A DNA stretch of 41,029 nucleotides from Acidobacteriota bacterium (GTDB lineage: Bacteria > Acidobacteriota > Thermoanaerobaculia > Multivoradales > JAHEKO01): the NCBI GenBank assembly GCA_029263375.1, contig JAJCXP010000284.1:1-41029 (forward strand). The letters are read 5' to 3'. The notes beneath the pieces are model-generated. The model was not told the DNA's origin. It searched no databases and was given only the letters and a program-made list of their open reading frames with translations. Numbering within the stretch: position 1 is the first letter of the stretch; each line of letters starts with the position of its first letter. Shown here in pieces: positions 1-7,705 of the stretch. Position numbers and translations under genes: made by a program.

Positions 1-155
1 ACCTTCGAGAGTGCCTCCTGGTAGTTCGACTCACCGACCACGTCGATGCTGTAGCGACCGTCACCGAGTATCCAGAGTGTGCCGGCCTCGCCGAGCAACC
101 CGCCGCCATCGAGGCTCCTGAGGATCGTCCCGAAGGTCGGACCGCGGGCGCTCAT
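1..155 (-). CDS. Partial protein, possible HIRAN-like domain (N-terminus only)
   Basis: An open frame begins at ATG 155 and runs off the left edge of the window. It encodes about 51 residues, starting MSARGPTFGTILRSL and containing SIDVVGESNYQEAL near its end. The VVGESNYQ-type string resembles the start of HIRAN domains, which bind DNA ends or act as accessory modules. That match rests on one short motif, so the family is tentative. The start lies 26 bases after the stop of the FMN reductase gene, so it is probably the distal gene of that minus-strand operon. There is no clear Shine-Dalgarno sequence. Most of the protein is outside the window. Confidence 0.5.
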   Translation of the reverse strand, partial: MSARGPTFGTILRSLDGGGLLGEAGTLWILGDGRYSIDVVGESNYQEALSK

Positions 156-181
156 GACAGGGTGCTCAACAGAGCCGGGCG

Positions 182-787
182 CTACCCGGCGGCCGCCCTC
201 ACCATCGCCTCGAGAGTGTGCCGCGGACACACGTTGTCGTGGATGTAGTCGATCATGCTCGTCGCGAGCCCGCGAATACGCTTCTCGATCCGTTCGTCCG
301 TGCAGTTGCCGTGCTCGTCGAAGACGCTCTGGACGCCGGCCACAGAAACCGGAGCGGGGAGGACCAGCGCCCCGACGTGAGAGCAGACCCCCCGCAGCGC
401 CTCGAGCGACTTGATCGCGCCGATCTGACCGGACGCGACGCCCAGCAGCGCCACCGGCTTGCCGCGCAGCACCGAGGGGAACCCCATGTTCTCGATCATC
501 AGCTTGATCACGCTACTGAAACCACCGTGGTACTCGGGCGTCGACAGCACCACTCCGGTGGCGTCCCGGATGATCGTCCTGAGCCGCTCTGCGTCGCCGC
601 TCACGTCTTCGTGCCCGGGGAACGGCAGGGTCAGCTCGCCGGCGTCCACCAGATCGACTGCGACGCCATCCTGGCGCGCCAACTCGTCGGCCACCAACCG
701 CATCGCCAGTCCGGTGAAGTTGCCGGGCCGAACCGTACCGATCAGCGCCGCGATGCGGATCCCCCGTTTGGCTTCATCTTTTCTCAT
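182..787 (-). CDS. NADPH-dependent FMN reductase family protein
   Basis: This 201-residue flavodoxin-like protein probably reduces FMN or quinone-type substrates with NAD(P)H in the cytosol. Near the N-terminus GTVRPGNFTG matches the phosphate-binding loop of the family (usually GSxRxxS). PEYHGGFSSVIKLMIE in the middle matches the conserved PEYNxxxPxxLKN block. The length is normal for the family. The longer frame upstream is only overlap with the next gene; ATG 787 (MRKDEAKRG) is chosen because its ATGA overlaps the stop of the dimethylargininase-like gene (784-787), a typical translational coupling. The natural substrate cannot be told from sequence. Confidence 0.88.
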   Translation of the reverse strand: MRKDEAKRGIRIAALIGTVRPGNFTGLAMRLVADELARQDGVAVDLVDAGELTLPFPGHEDVSGDAERLRTIIRDATGVVLSTPEYHGGFSSVIKLMIENMGFPSVLRGKPVALLGVASGQIGAIKSLEALRGVCSHVGALVLPAPVSVAGVQSVFDEHGNCTDERIEKRIRGLATSMIDYIHDNVCPRHTLEAMVRAAAG

Positions 788-1602
788 GTCGCGCCCCTCG
801 CTTTGGAAATCGTCGCCGCGTCGCTGTCGAAGACCAGGCTGCCGCAGGTCACGCCACCCTCGGCCTTGGCCAACTCGGACTGCGCCACCGTTCTCACTTC
901 GAAGCCGTGCGCCTCCATGCGCGCCCGCGTGCGATCGAAGCCGGTCGGATAGACCACCGTCTCGCCGATCCGCAGGGCATTGCCGCCGTGTGGCTCGGCC
1001 GGGTCGACCGCGATCAGCTCCACACCGTCGAACGCGTCGCGGCTCACCCAATCCTCCTGGATCAGCAACGTGCGCTCGCCGATCGCGGTGACCGCCGATT
1101 TCAGGTGCAGGCAGGAGTGAAAGTCGACGTCGCGCACATTGTACGGAAACGACTCGAGCAGATGGATGAGCTGCGCGATCCCGGGCGCGTTGGTGCGGGT
1201 CGATCGGCCGACATAGATGTCGTGCCCCACCACCAGCACGTCGCCGCCGTCGAGCAGACCCGGTTCACGAACGAAGAGCAGCTGCCGGAACGGCTCCAGC
1301 GCCCTCTGGAGCGCCGGCGTCTCCGGTCGGCGCGACGCGGCGCCCGGTCGGGTGATGATCGCCACCTCGTCGAGGACCACTGCGATGTCCTCTACGAAGA
1401 CGCAATCCGGCAACTCCGGGGCGCCGGGCAGCGACAGCAGCTGGCAACCGAGCTCGACCAGGCAGGCCTTGTACTCACGGTGCTGTGCGGCCGCCCGTTC
1501 GTAGTCGATCTTCTCGCGCGCGAGATGGGTCAGCTCGCAGCTATGGACGTTCTCACTGACCTCGCGAGTGATGGCGATTCTCGGCATCGGCGGCTCGGTC
1601 AT
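784..1602 (-). CDS. Dimethylargininase-like amidinohydrolase (DDAH family)
   Basis: This 272-residue protein belongs to the guanidino-group-modifying superfamily. Known members hydrolyse N-methylated arginines to citrulline plus methylamines (DDAH), or arginine or related guanidines. Visible landmarks are the DCVFVEDIAVV block (about residues 66-76), LLDGGDVLVVG (about 116-126), the catalytic histidine H166 in CLHLKSAV, and the nucleophile C253 in GGVTCGSL close to the C-terminus. All are correctly ordered, so the enzyme should be active. Its start overlaps the acyltransferase stop by four bases (1599-1602), and its stop overlaps the FMN reductase start. DDAH is the best guess; an arginine deiminase-like or other amidinohydrolase activity remains possible. 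Confidence 0.88.
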   Translation of the reverse strand: MTEPPMPRIAITREVSENVHSCELTHLAREKIDYERAAAQHREYKACLVELGCQLLSLPGAPELPDCVFVEDIAVVLDEVAIITRPGAASRRPETPALQRALEPFRQLLFVREPGLLDGGDVLVVGHDIYVGRSTRTNAPGIAQLIHLLESFPYNVRDVDFHSCLHLKSAVTAIGERTLLIQEDWVSRDAFDGVELIAVDPAEPHGGNALRIGETVVYPTGFDRTRARMEAHGFEVRTVAQSELAKAEGGVTCGSLVFDSDAATISKARGAT

Positions 1603-2969
1603 TCTATGCCCGTTCCGACCGACGAACTCTCGACGATCTCACCTCGACGCCAGGAGTCGTACAGCGCTTCCAGCCGGTCGGCGATGTCGCACTGGGCGGC
1701 ACGCAGCGAGCTCACCAGCTCTCGTCGCGACAGCACCCGGCTCACCTTGCGCCACACCTGGCGCTGTTCGCGCCGATGCTCACGGATGCGTAGGCCTATC
1801 AGTCCGATCAGCGGCACTCCGAGCAGGACGCCGAGTGTGATCACGGGGCCGCCGAGCCACCCCGCGAGGCCGGTCAGGCCGCCGACCCAGAGCGCGTAGA
1901 CGACGACCCCGATCAGAAAGCGGTAGGTAGATCGGGTCTCGTCCGACGGTCGCGCCAGAGCCGAGACTCGCCCGGTCAGCTCGTACGGCAGCCAGAAGAG
2001 GGCGAAGCCGGCTCCGGCCAGGAGCGCCGACAGGGGATCGAGCATCCGGTAGGGCCGATGCGCCCGATCCACCCGCTGGGACCCGCCCAGATCGCGCGGC
2101 ACGAGCCCCAGGTCGAGCATCCGCCGGCGATGGATCGAGATCTCGGCGGCGAGCTCGGTCGCCGGAGCGGTCGCTCCTCCTTCCGGCGTCGCCTCGCGCT
2201 GACGGCGCAGCGCCGCCAGCACGGTCGCGATCTCATTGGTGCGCGCCAACTGTTCGCCGGGATCGTCGTAGGTCTCCCGCTCAGCGGCCCAGATCGCCTC
2301 GGTCCACTCGACCAGCGGCGCATCTTCCCAGGAGTCCAGGTTGACTGTCAGCCGGCGTAGTGCGGCGCCGATCCGATCGGTCAGCTCGCGCACCGCGTCG
2401 CGATCCTCCGGCCCGCGCTCCGCCACGTCGTTCCACGGCACCGGCTCGCCCAGCAGCGCCAGGGCTTCCGACCGAAATCTATCCTTGCGTCGGAAGACCA
2501 GTCCGATCGGAACGATCGGAAAGCTCCGACGCTGCCGCTCATAGGTTCCCAGAGCCATGCGCGCGGCGCCGGTCTTGAGCTCGCTCAACGACGGCTTGCT
2601 GTGACTGATCCCCTCGGGGAAGATGCCGACCGCGTCGCCGCTCCCGAGCGCCTCGAAGACCGCTTCGAAGGCGTCCATGTTGCGCGCCGACTGGCCGGGG
2701 TCGTCAATCTGCCGATAGACCGGGATGGCGCCCGCGCCGCGCACCAGCCATCCCAGACGCAGGTCCGAGAACAGAGTCGACTTGGCCAGGAAGCGCACCC
2801 GGCGACGCGCGGCGGTCACCACCAGAGCCGGATCGAGCAGACCGTTCGGATGGTTGGCGACCAGCAGCACCGAGCCGCTCGCGGGGACCGCCGGGCCGTC
2901 GATCTCGAGACGATAGTAGATTCGCGCGGCGGCGGTCGCGACCCACCTGACGGCCGGTTGTAGCCACAT
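1599..2969 (-). CDS. PlsC-like 1-acylglycerol-3-phosphate acyltransferase
   Basis: This 456-residue protein has an N-terminal acyltransferase domain. The HX4D catalytic motif is NHPNGLLD (H40, D46), and the FPEG motif is FPEGISHSKPS (around residue 117). Known members transfer an acyl chain to lysophosphatidic acid or a related lipid at the inner membrane. The C-terminal part has two or three hydrophobic stretches (LSALLAGAGFALFWLPYEL, then two glycine/leucine-rich segments) and ends in a charged tail. This makes it longer than a minimal PlsC (about 240 residues), as in the large acyltransferases of Acidobacteriota and Bacteroidota. It starts 13 bases after the MFS gene and is coupled to the next gene. 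The exact acceptor lipid is not known. Confidence 0.87.
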   Translation of the reverse strand: MWLQPAVRWVATAAARIYYRLEIDGPAVPASGSVLLVANHPNGLLDPALVVTAARRRVRFLAKSTLFSDLRLGWLVRGAGAIPVYRQIDDPGQSARNMDAFEAVFEALGSGDAVGIFPEGISHSKPSLSELKTGAARMALGTYERQRRSFPIVPIGLVFRRKDRFRSEALALLGEPVPWNDVAERGPEDRDAVRELTDRIGAALRRLTVNLDSWEDAPLVEWTEAIWAAERETYDDPGEQLARTNEIATVLAALRRQREATPEGGATAPATELAAEISIHRRRMLDLGLVPRDLGGSQRVDRAHRPYRMLDPLSALLAGAGFALFWLPYELTGRVSALARPSDETRSTYRFLIGVVVYALWVGGLTGLAGWLGGPVITLGVLLGVPLIGLIGLRIREHRREQRQVWRKVSRVLSRRELVSSLRAAQCDIADRLEALYDSWRRGEIVESSSVGTGIE

Positions 2970-2982
2970 GCCGATCCCGGCG

Positions 2983-4275
2983 TCAGCGGCCGGAGAGCTC
3001 GATCCCCTCGCGCTCGTCCACGCGCGCCAGCAGCACCAGCCCGAGCACGAACAGCACCAGGACGATCGCGATTCCCGCGCGCTGCGAGTCGAAGAGCTGG
3101 GTCAGGATCCCCAGCATCAGAGGTCCGATGAAGGCGGTCAGCTTGCCCGAGAAGGCGAAGAAGCCGAAGAACTCGTTCTCCTTGTCGTCGGGGACGAAGC
3201 GGCCCAGGAGCGATCTGCTCGCCGCCTGATTCGGTCCGACGAAGATGCCCAGCACGATACCCGAGACCCAGAACCAGAAGCGATTCGGGGCCAGCACCGC
3301 GAGCAGCGTTGCACCGATCAGGCCGACCAGGGTGATCTGCAGCGTCCGCTTGCCCCCCAGGCGGTCGTCGAGGAAACCGAAACCGACCGCCCCCAGACCG
3401 GAGGTGACGTTGAGCACGATGCCGAAGATCAGGATGTCCGCGATCTCGAAGCCGAATGTGCCGGCGGCGTAGATCCCGCCGAACGCGAAGATCGTCACCA
3501 GGCCGTCGTTGTAGATCAGCCGGGCGATCAGAAAGCGCACGATCTGCCGGTACTGCCGGATCTCGCGCACGGTCCGGGCGAGCTGCGCGAACGACTCGCG
3601 CACGATCTTCGCCCGGTCGACGCCCTCGACCTTGTCATCCTTGACGAACAGGAAGAGCGGCACGCTGAAGAGCGCGAACCAGGCCGCGACCAGGAGGTTG
3701 GTCGCCCGGATGTTCTGGCCCTGCTCCTTGACGAACCCGAACCACGGCACCTCCGGTTGAACCATGGTGACCAACGCAACCACCAGGGCCAGCAGCCCAC
3801 CGGCATATCCCAGCCCCCACCCGTAGCCCGAGATCCGACCGATCTTCTCGGCCGGCGCGATGTCGGGCAGGTAGGCGTTGTAGAAGACCATGCCCATCTC
3901 GAAAGCGGTGTTCGCGACCACGAACCAGATGAATGCCTGCAGCACCTGGCCGGCGCCCACGAAGTAGAGCGCCGAGGTGCCGCCGATGCACCCGACCGTG
4001 GCGGCGAACAGGAACTCCTTGCGCAGACCGCCCCGGTCCGCGAGCGCGCCCAGCAGCGGCGAGAGCCCGGCCACCAGCAGCGCGGTGATGGTCACGGCGC
4101 GCGACCAGATCGCCGTCCCTTCGATCTCGTCGCCGACGATCACCCGCGCGAAGAAAACCGGATAGATGAAGGTCACTACCAGGGTGGTGAACGGCGAGTT
4201 GGCGAAGTCGTACAGCGCCCACGACCAGATACTGCGGGTGTCGTACGACCGGCTACGCCCGGGCGCTTGGCTCAT
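2983..4275 (-). CDS. MFS transporter, UMF1/Atg22-like family
   Basis: This 430-residue integral membrane protein has about 12 predicted hydrophobic segments. Its N-terminal motif SWALYDFANSPFTTLVV is the hallmark of the UMF1 (unknown major facilitator 1) family, which is related to the vacuolar effluxer Atg22. A mid-protein FVGPNQAASRSLLGRFVP block also fits. Atg22 exports amino acids from the vacuole; bacterial substrates are largely unknown. The start ATG 4275 is preceded by a strong AAGGAGG eight bases upstream. It is the first gene of a tight operon with the acyltransferase, the DDAH-like enzyme and the FMN reductase, so export or uptake of a metabolite from that set is a possible, unproven role. 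Confidence 0.88.
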   Translation of the reverse strand: MSQAPGRSRSYDTRSIWSWALYDFANSPFTTLVVTFIYPVFFARVIVGDEIEGTAIWSRAVTITALLVAGLSPLLGALADRGGLRKEFLFAATVGCIGGTSALYFVGAGQVLQAFIWFVVANTAFEMGMVFYNAYLPDIAPAEKIGRISGYGWGLGYAGGLLALVVALVTMVQPEVPWFGFVKEQGQNIRATNLLVAAWFALFSVPLFLFVKDDKVEGVDRAKIVRESFAQLARTVREIRQYRQIVRFLIARLIYNDGLVTIFAFGGIYAAGTFGFEIADILIFGIVLNVTSGLGAVGFGFLDDRLGGKRTLQITLVGLIGATLLAVLAPNRFWFWVSGIVLGIFVGPNQAASRSLLGRFVPDDKENEFFGFFAFSGKLTAFIGPLMLGILTQLFDSQRAGIAIVLVLFVLGLVLLARVDEREGIELSGR

Positions 4276-4349
4276 CTCCTCGGCCTCCTTCGAGTCGGCC
4301 TAGGCTACAGCACGGGCAACGACCTCCTCTGCGATCCCGCCGGTCAGCT

Positions 4350-4613
4350 TCAAGAGTGTCCGGCCCGATCGCGCTCCGGCCAGTAGGGCAGCTCCGGTTG
4401 GTAGCAGGTGCCCTCGAGGTCGCCGACCTTCTCAAGAAAGTACGCCCGCGCGTCCTGGATCGCCTCGTTGTAGACCGACGGCCCGATCTCCTCGAGGATG
4501 TAGTCGAGGAAAAGGTTCGCTTTGAGGTCGCCGATCGTCAGCTCGAGCTCGTCGTCGGCGTAGCGTTTGATCGAGATGATCAGTTCCTCGCGCGTTTCCT
4601 TCTTCAGTTTCAT
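4350..4613 (-). CDS. DUF2164 family protein
   Basis: This small acidic protein of 87 residues starts MKLKKETREELIISIKRY. It has the DUF2164 signature: an N-terminal amphipathic helix, the GDLKANLFLDYILEEIGP segment, then VYNEAIQDARAYFLEKV. The family has no established function. ATG 4613 overlaps the stop of the FGE-like gene by four bases (4610-4613), so translation is probably coupled. A longer upstream frame exists but would overlap that gene substantially. The 74 bases between this gene and the transporter start at 4275 hold that gene's ribosome-binding site and no clear terminator. Confidence 0.85.
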   Translation of the reverse strand: MKLKKETREELIISIKRYADDELELTIGDLKANLFLDYILEEIGPSVYNEAIQDARAYFLEKVGDLEGTCYQPELPYWPERDRAGHS

Positions 4614-5428
4614 CTGCCCTCCGGAGGAATCTCTCGCACCACTCGGAATCCCAGACTCGGTCCGTCGTCGACCGGCCGGTGCGTGTAGCGCAGACCGCAC
4701 CGAGCGCTATCGGGGCCGTAGTACCAACTACCACCCCGGATCACGACCAGATCGGCGCCGCATGCCCCGACCGGATCCTCGACCGGTGCCTCGGGATACG
4801 GGCAGTGCTGGTCGGCAGACCATTCCCAGACGTTGCCGTTCATATCGTGAAGACCCCAGGGATTGGCAGGGAACGAGCCGACCCGTGTGGTCGCTGCAGC
4901 GAACGGACCGAGCGTTGCGCCGGGGTACGGCGTCCGGCCGTCGAAGTTCGCGAGCTCGGACGAGATCGCATCGCCGAGGCCGAATGCGGTGTCAGTGCCG
5001 GCCCGGCAGGAGTACTCCCACTCGGCCTCGGTAGGCAGTCGCAGCCGCTCGCCGGTGGCGGCGGCGAGTCGGCTCAGGAACTCTTCGACCCGCAAACGGC
5101 TGACGGTTTCCACCGGACAATCTTCACCGCACTCGGGAAAGCGACTCGGATTGTCGATCATCACTCGCCGCCACTCTCCCTGGGTCACTTCGTAGCGGCC
5201 GAGATAGAAGTCGCGCGTGATCGTGACCCGATGCGGCAGTTCCTGGGGTTCGCGCTGGGACTCTTCGAGCGGCGATCCCATCTGGAAGGAACCAGCCCGA
5301 ACGAGGACGAACTCCATGCCCGTCACCGGCTCGGTCCAGCCTACAAGCGAGTTCGGAGCGGCCTCCTGGGAGCACCCGCTCAGGCTGAGCCAGGCTCCGA
5401 GAAGGCAGCGCCCGGTGCACCTCCTCAT
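4610..5428 (-). CDS. Formylglycine-generating-enzyme-fold lipoprotein lacking FGE cysteines
   Basis: This 272-residue protein begins with a lipoprotein signal ending LSLSGC (lipid-attached C19), so it should sit on the membrane facing the periplasm. The rest is an FGE-sulfatase (SUMF1-type) domain: FVLVRAGSFQMGS, then GRYEVTQGEW, LPTEAEWEYSCRAGTD, WGLHDMNGNVWEWSAD and a C-terminal GLRYTHR...LGFRVVRE. In true formylglycine-generating enzymes two catalytic cysteines follow the GGS near the C-terminus. Here that segment reads GGSWYYGPDSARCGLR and both are absent. It is therefore unlikely to make formylglycine and may be a binding or scaffolding relative. The frame extends far upstream, but ATG 5428 is chosen because of its ATGA overlap with the preceding gene and its signal peptide. 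Confidence 0.85.
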   Translation of the reverse strand: MRRCTGRCLLGAWLSLSGCSQEAAPNSLVGWTEPVTGMEFVLVRAGSFQMGSPLEESQREPQELPHRVTITRDFYLGRYEVTQGEWRRVMIDNPSRFPECGEDCPVETVSRLRVEEFLSRLAAATGERLRLPTEAEWEYSCRAGTDTAFGLGDAISSELANFDGRTPYPGATLGPFAAATTRVGSFPANPWGLHDMNGNVWEWSADQHCPYPEAPVEDPVGACGADLVVIRGGSWYYGPDSARCGLRYTHRPVDDGPSLGFRVVREIPPEGR

Positions 5429-5772
5429 TCGGGCAGGAGTGGCATGAAGGTCCGTAGCAGCACCGCCGCGGCGATCAAGCCGAGCATCATCCAGAGCGCG
5501 GTGGGCCGGACGCGCGCCCACGTTCGGCCCACCAGGAAGAGGTGCGCGTAGGCGAGTCCGACGCCGGCCGCGAACAGGTAGAAGACCTCGACTACGTTGG
5601 ACAGACTCTGCGCGCCGTAGCCGTTGATCGTCAGCATGATCCAGATCATCACCGCCGGCAGCGCCAAGCCGAGCATCAGCGGCGTGTCGTTGCCCCGGCG
5701 GCGCGCAAGCTGCCAGGCGGGAAACGAGAGAACGATCGTCAGGGCGACGATCACCAGCATGGCCAGGGTCAC
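5425..5772 (-). CDS. Small four-helix membrane protein, unknown function
   Basis: The protein is about 115 residues and very hydrophobic, with roughly four transmembrane segments: MLVIVALTIVLSFPAWQ, LMLGLALPAVMIWIMLTI, VVEVFYLFAAGVGLAYAHL and LWMMLGLIAAAVLLRTF. I do not recognise the family. The frame could start at GTG 5823, but that position has no ribosome-binding site. GTG 5772 has GGAG ten bases upstream and places the first helix at the N-terminus, so it is preferred; ATG 5760 is also possible. The stop overlaps the lipoprotein start (5425-5428), suggesting that the two and DUF2164 form one transcript divergent from the ExbD-like gene. Confidence 0.65.
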   Translation of the reverse strand: MTLAMLVIVALTIVLSFPAWQLARRRGNDTPLMLGLALPAVMIWIMLTINGYGAQSLSNVVEVFYLFAAGVGLAYAHLFLVGRTWARVRPTALWMMLGLIAAAVLLRTFMPLLPE

Positions 5773-5841
5773 GCCGCGGGAACTCCACTCGCCGGAGCGA
5801 GGTCCAAGGGTGCAGGACAACACAAGTAGGGAGCTGCAACC

Positions 5842-6288
5842 ATGAAGTCGCTTCGAGAGCCTGTCAACGCAGCCGAGATACCGACCGCCTCCATGGCGGA
5901 CGTCGCCTTTCTCCTGATCATCTTCTTCATTGTGACACTGACCTTCTCGGCGCAGCGGGGCCTCGATCTGGGGCTACCGGAGCCGCCACCGGCCGACGAG
6001 CCGATCGAGATGGTGGAGTCGGTCCTGGTCGAGGTTCAGCGCGGCGGCGGCCTGGTCGTCGACCGCCTGCCGATGCCGCTTGCCGATCTGCTCGCCTACC
6101 TCGAGCCGAAGCTTCGTCGCGATCCGAACAAGCCGGTCATCGTGCGCTCGACTCCGGACGCCGGCTACGGTCACGTCGTCGATGTACTCGACGAGCTGCG
6201 CCAGGGACACACCCGACTCCGACTCGCCGCCGAGATTCAGATCGCGCTACCTACCGAGCGCGAGATCGCCGAGTACTGGGGAGCCTGA
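5842..6288 (+). CDS. ExbD/TolR family biopolymer transport protein
   Basis: This 148-residue protein has the ExbD/TolR layout: a short cytoplasmic N-terminus, one transmembrane helix (about residues 20-38, ADVAFLLIIFFIVTLTF) and a periplasmic domain with VIVRSTPDAGYGHVVDVLDELR. The conserved aspartate of the helix, which couples proton flow to movement in ExbD, is D20. The N-terminal IPTASMADVAFLL fits the family well. A GGGAG ribosome-binding site precedes ATG 5842. In most genomes exbD sits beside exbB/tolQ, but no partner is visible here. It must work with components encoded elsewhere or be part of a scattered set. Confidence 0.88.
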   Translation: MKSLREPVNAAEIPTASMADVAFLLIIFFIVTLTFSAQRGLDLGLPEPPPADEPIEMVESVLVEVQRGGGLVVDRLPMPLADLLAYLEPKLRRDPNKPVIVRSTPDAGYGHVVDVLDELRQGHTRLRLAAEIQIALPTEREIAEYWGA

Positions 6289-6303
6289 GAAGGTAGACGC
6301 GGG

Positions 6304-6323
6304 GACGGTCAGCCCGTCTTGTT
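6304..6323 (+). terminator. Possible terminator after the exbD-like gene
   Basis: A five-base-pair hairpin (GACGG, loop TCAGC, CCGTC) is followed by TTGTT, 16 bases after the exbD stop. It overlaps the 3' end of the convergent DinB-like gene. The stem is short, so the call is weak. Confidence 0.3.
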
Positions 6324-6860
6324 CCACCAATCGCCGTAGCGCTCGCGCATCTTCTGGTTGTGCGCTTCGGACTCACCCCTCCGGATGCTCAGCGTCTGCC
6401 AGTCGTCGCCCGCGAAGTGGCGCGCGAGCGACACGATCTGCCCGGTGTGGTAGGCGAGGTGGGTCAGGTTGCGAGTCACCGCGGTCGCCACGCTCTGCGG
6501 CTCGCCGCGGATGGTGATCGTCTTGTCGAGATCATCGATCGTCAGGCTCTCCAGGGTCTCGAACGTGATCCGCCAGCCTTCGTTCCACACCGCTCGAATC
6601 GAGGCCGGCGTCTCGCCCTCGACGATGAACTCGCCGTCGCGATCGCGATCGCGCTTCTCGCCGTCGCTGGTCAGGAAGTCGCGCCAGCGCGAACGGTGAT
6701 TGCCGCCGAGGTGCTTCATCTGGGCGGCCAGGCAGAGCGGAATGTCGCCAACGGTCTCGAACAGCTGTTCGTCGGCCACCTGGGCGAGCGATCTCTCGCA
6801 CTGCTGCTTGCGACTGCGAAACTGGGCGAGCACCTCCTCGAGCCAAGCCTGAGCGTTCAT
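6309..6860 (-). CDS. DinB-superfamily protein (DUF1572-like)
   Basis: This 183-residue four-helix-bundle protein resembles DinB/YfiT-type putative metal-dependent hydrolases or thiol transferases. The family's three metal-binding histidines are suggested by H45 in MKHLGGNH (or the neighbouring H50) and by the C-terminal LTHLAYHTGQIVSLAR block, which is diagnostic. The central part includes FIVEGETPASIRAVWNEGW. ATG 6860 (MNAQAWLEEVL) is chosen over the longer frame because the upstream residues look like spacer. It converges with the exbD-like gene with only 20 bases between stops. The substrate is unknown; DUF1572 members are often annotated only as hypothetical. Confidence 0.8.
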   Translation of the reverse strand: MNAQAWLEEVLAQFRSRKQQCERSLAQVADEQLFETVGDIPLCLAAQMKHLGGNHRSRWRDFLTSDGEKRDRDRDGEFIVEGETPASIRAVWNEGWRITFETLESLTIDDLDKTITIRGEPQSVATAVTRNLTHLAYHTGQIVSLARHFAGDDWQTLSIRRGESEAHNQKMRERYGDWWNKTG

Positions 6861-6911
6861 GGGCAAAGCATATCGGCCAGGTCGCGAACTTCCCAATACC
6901 GGTGAGCGGTA

Positions 6912-7289
6912 TCAGCGATCGTCATGCCCGGCGCGCGCTCGCGACCTCGCGATCGCACCGACCGTCGGCGGCACGATCAGCCAAGCGCCGGAGATCGGCA
7001 TCACAACCAGGCAGATCCCGACCAGAGCGAGCAGCGACCAACCGAGCCAGCTCGGCAGCTCGATCGCCAACGCTTCGTTGCGATCGACCAGCGCCCCGAG
7101 GATGATCATCAACAGGCCGGTGAAGATGAACCAGAACGGGAACTCACGCTCCGGCTGCCCGTTGATGGTGTTGAAAAGCCCCTCCTGCCAGAGCACCGCC
7201 AGCGCGCCGTGCATGAAGATCACACCGAACAGCGAGTGCACGATCCCGACCGCCGCCAACCAGCGACCTATCCAACGTCTCTGTTTCAT
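6912..7289 (-). CDS. DUF6463 family membrane protein
   Basis: This protein of 125 residues has about four transmembrane helices. It begins MKQRRWIGRWLAAVGIVHS and contains the REFPFWFIFTGLLMIILG segment typical of DUF6463. The final helix includes ALVGICLVVMPISGAWLIV, followed by a basic tail. No function is established for the family. The start ATG 7289 is preceded by an excellent GGAGG eight bases upstream, so the longer frame to 7382 is rejected. It follows another small membrane protein gene by 25 bases and probably shares its transcript. Confidence 0.75.
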   Translation of the reverse strand: MKQRRWIGRWLAAVGIVHSLFGVIFMHGALAVLWQEGLFNTINGQPEREFPFWFIFTGLLMIILGALVDRNEALAIELPSWLGWSLLALVGICLVVMPISGAWLIVPPTVGAIARSRARAGHDDR

Positions 7290-7314
7290 GCTCCGACCTC
7301 CCTCCGGCCGCGGA

Positions 7315-7692
7315 TCACCCCGCGGCGATCCAGATGAGCACGGCGATCGCTCCGAACACCACCCACGACAGGTGCCGGCCACGCGACCCCGTGACTGCGG
7401 CTACACAGTGAGTGGCGAAAACCACGGCGATCAACCGCAGAACGAGTCGCGAAACGGGCTCGGTCGCTGTCGGTGCAAGGACCAAGAGAATGGCTGCGAA
7501 GCCCCACCAGGCGACGGTCGTCAGGTGCCAGGCGAAGCGCAGCGTCCGCTTGGTGAACCAGTCGCCTCCGAACAGCCGCGGGAGATTGTCGCGCCGGAAC
7601 AGCCGGATCAGGATGTAGCGCTCGCCGAGATAGGAGTGCGCCAGACCGATGGCGAAGAGCAGGGCGGCGGCGGTCAAAAGCAACGGGTTCAT
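7315..7692 (-). CDS. Small membrane protein, unknown family
   Basis: The protein has 125 residues and about four hydrophobic segments: LLLTAAALLFAIGLAHSYLG, TVAWWGFAAILLVLAP, VLRLIAVVFATHCVAAV and WVVFGAIAVLIWIAAG. A conserved-looking motif, LGERYILIRLFRR, follows the first helix. I do not recognise a named family, although genes of this kind often sit beside DUF6463 genes. It starts 13 bases after the gamma-glutamylcyclotransferase-like gene stop. The three genes from 8188 to 6912 look like one short operon. Confidence 0.7.
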   Translation of the reverse strand: MNPLLLTAAALLFAIGLAHSYLGERYILIRLFRRDNLPRLFGGDWFTKRTLRFAWHLTTVAWWGFAAILLVLAPTATEPVSRLVLRLIAVVFATHCVAAVTGSRGRHLSWVVFGAIAVLIWIAAG

Positions 7693-7705
7693 CGACTCGA
7701 GAATC

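Noticed and set aside
2968-4386. Long plus-strand open frame opposite the MFS transporter
   Set aside because: It is a shadow caused by high GC: composition is rich in Arg, Glu, Gln and His, there is no family signal, and the minus strand encodes a clear transporter.
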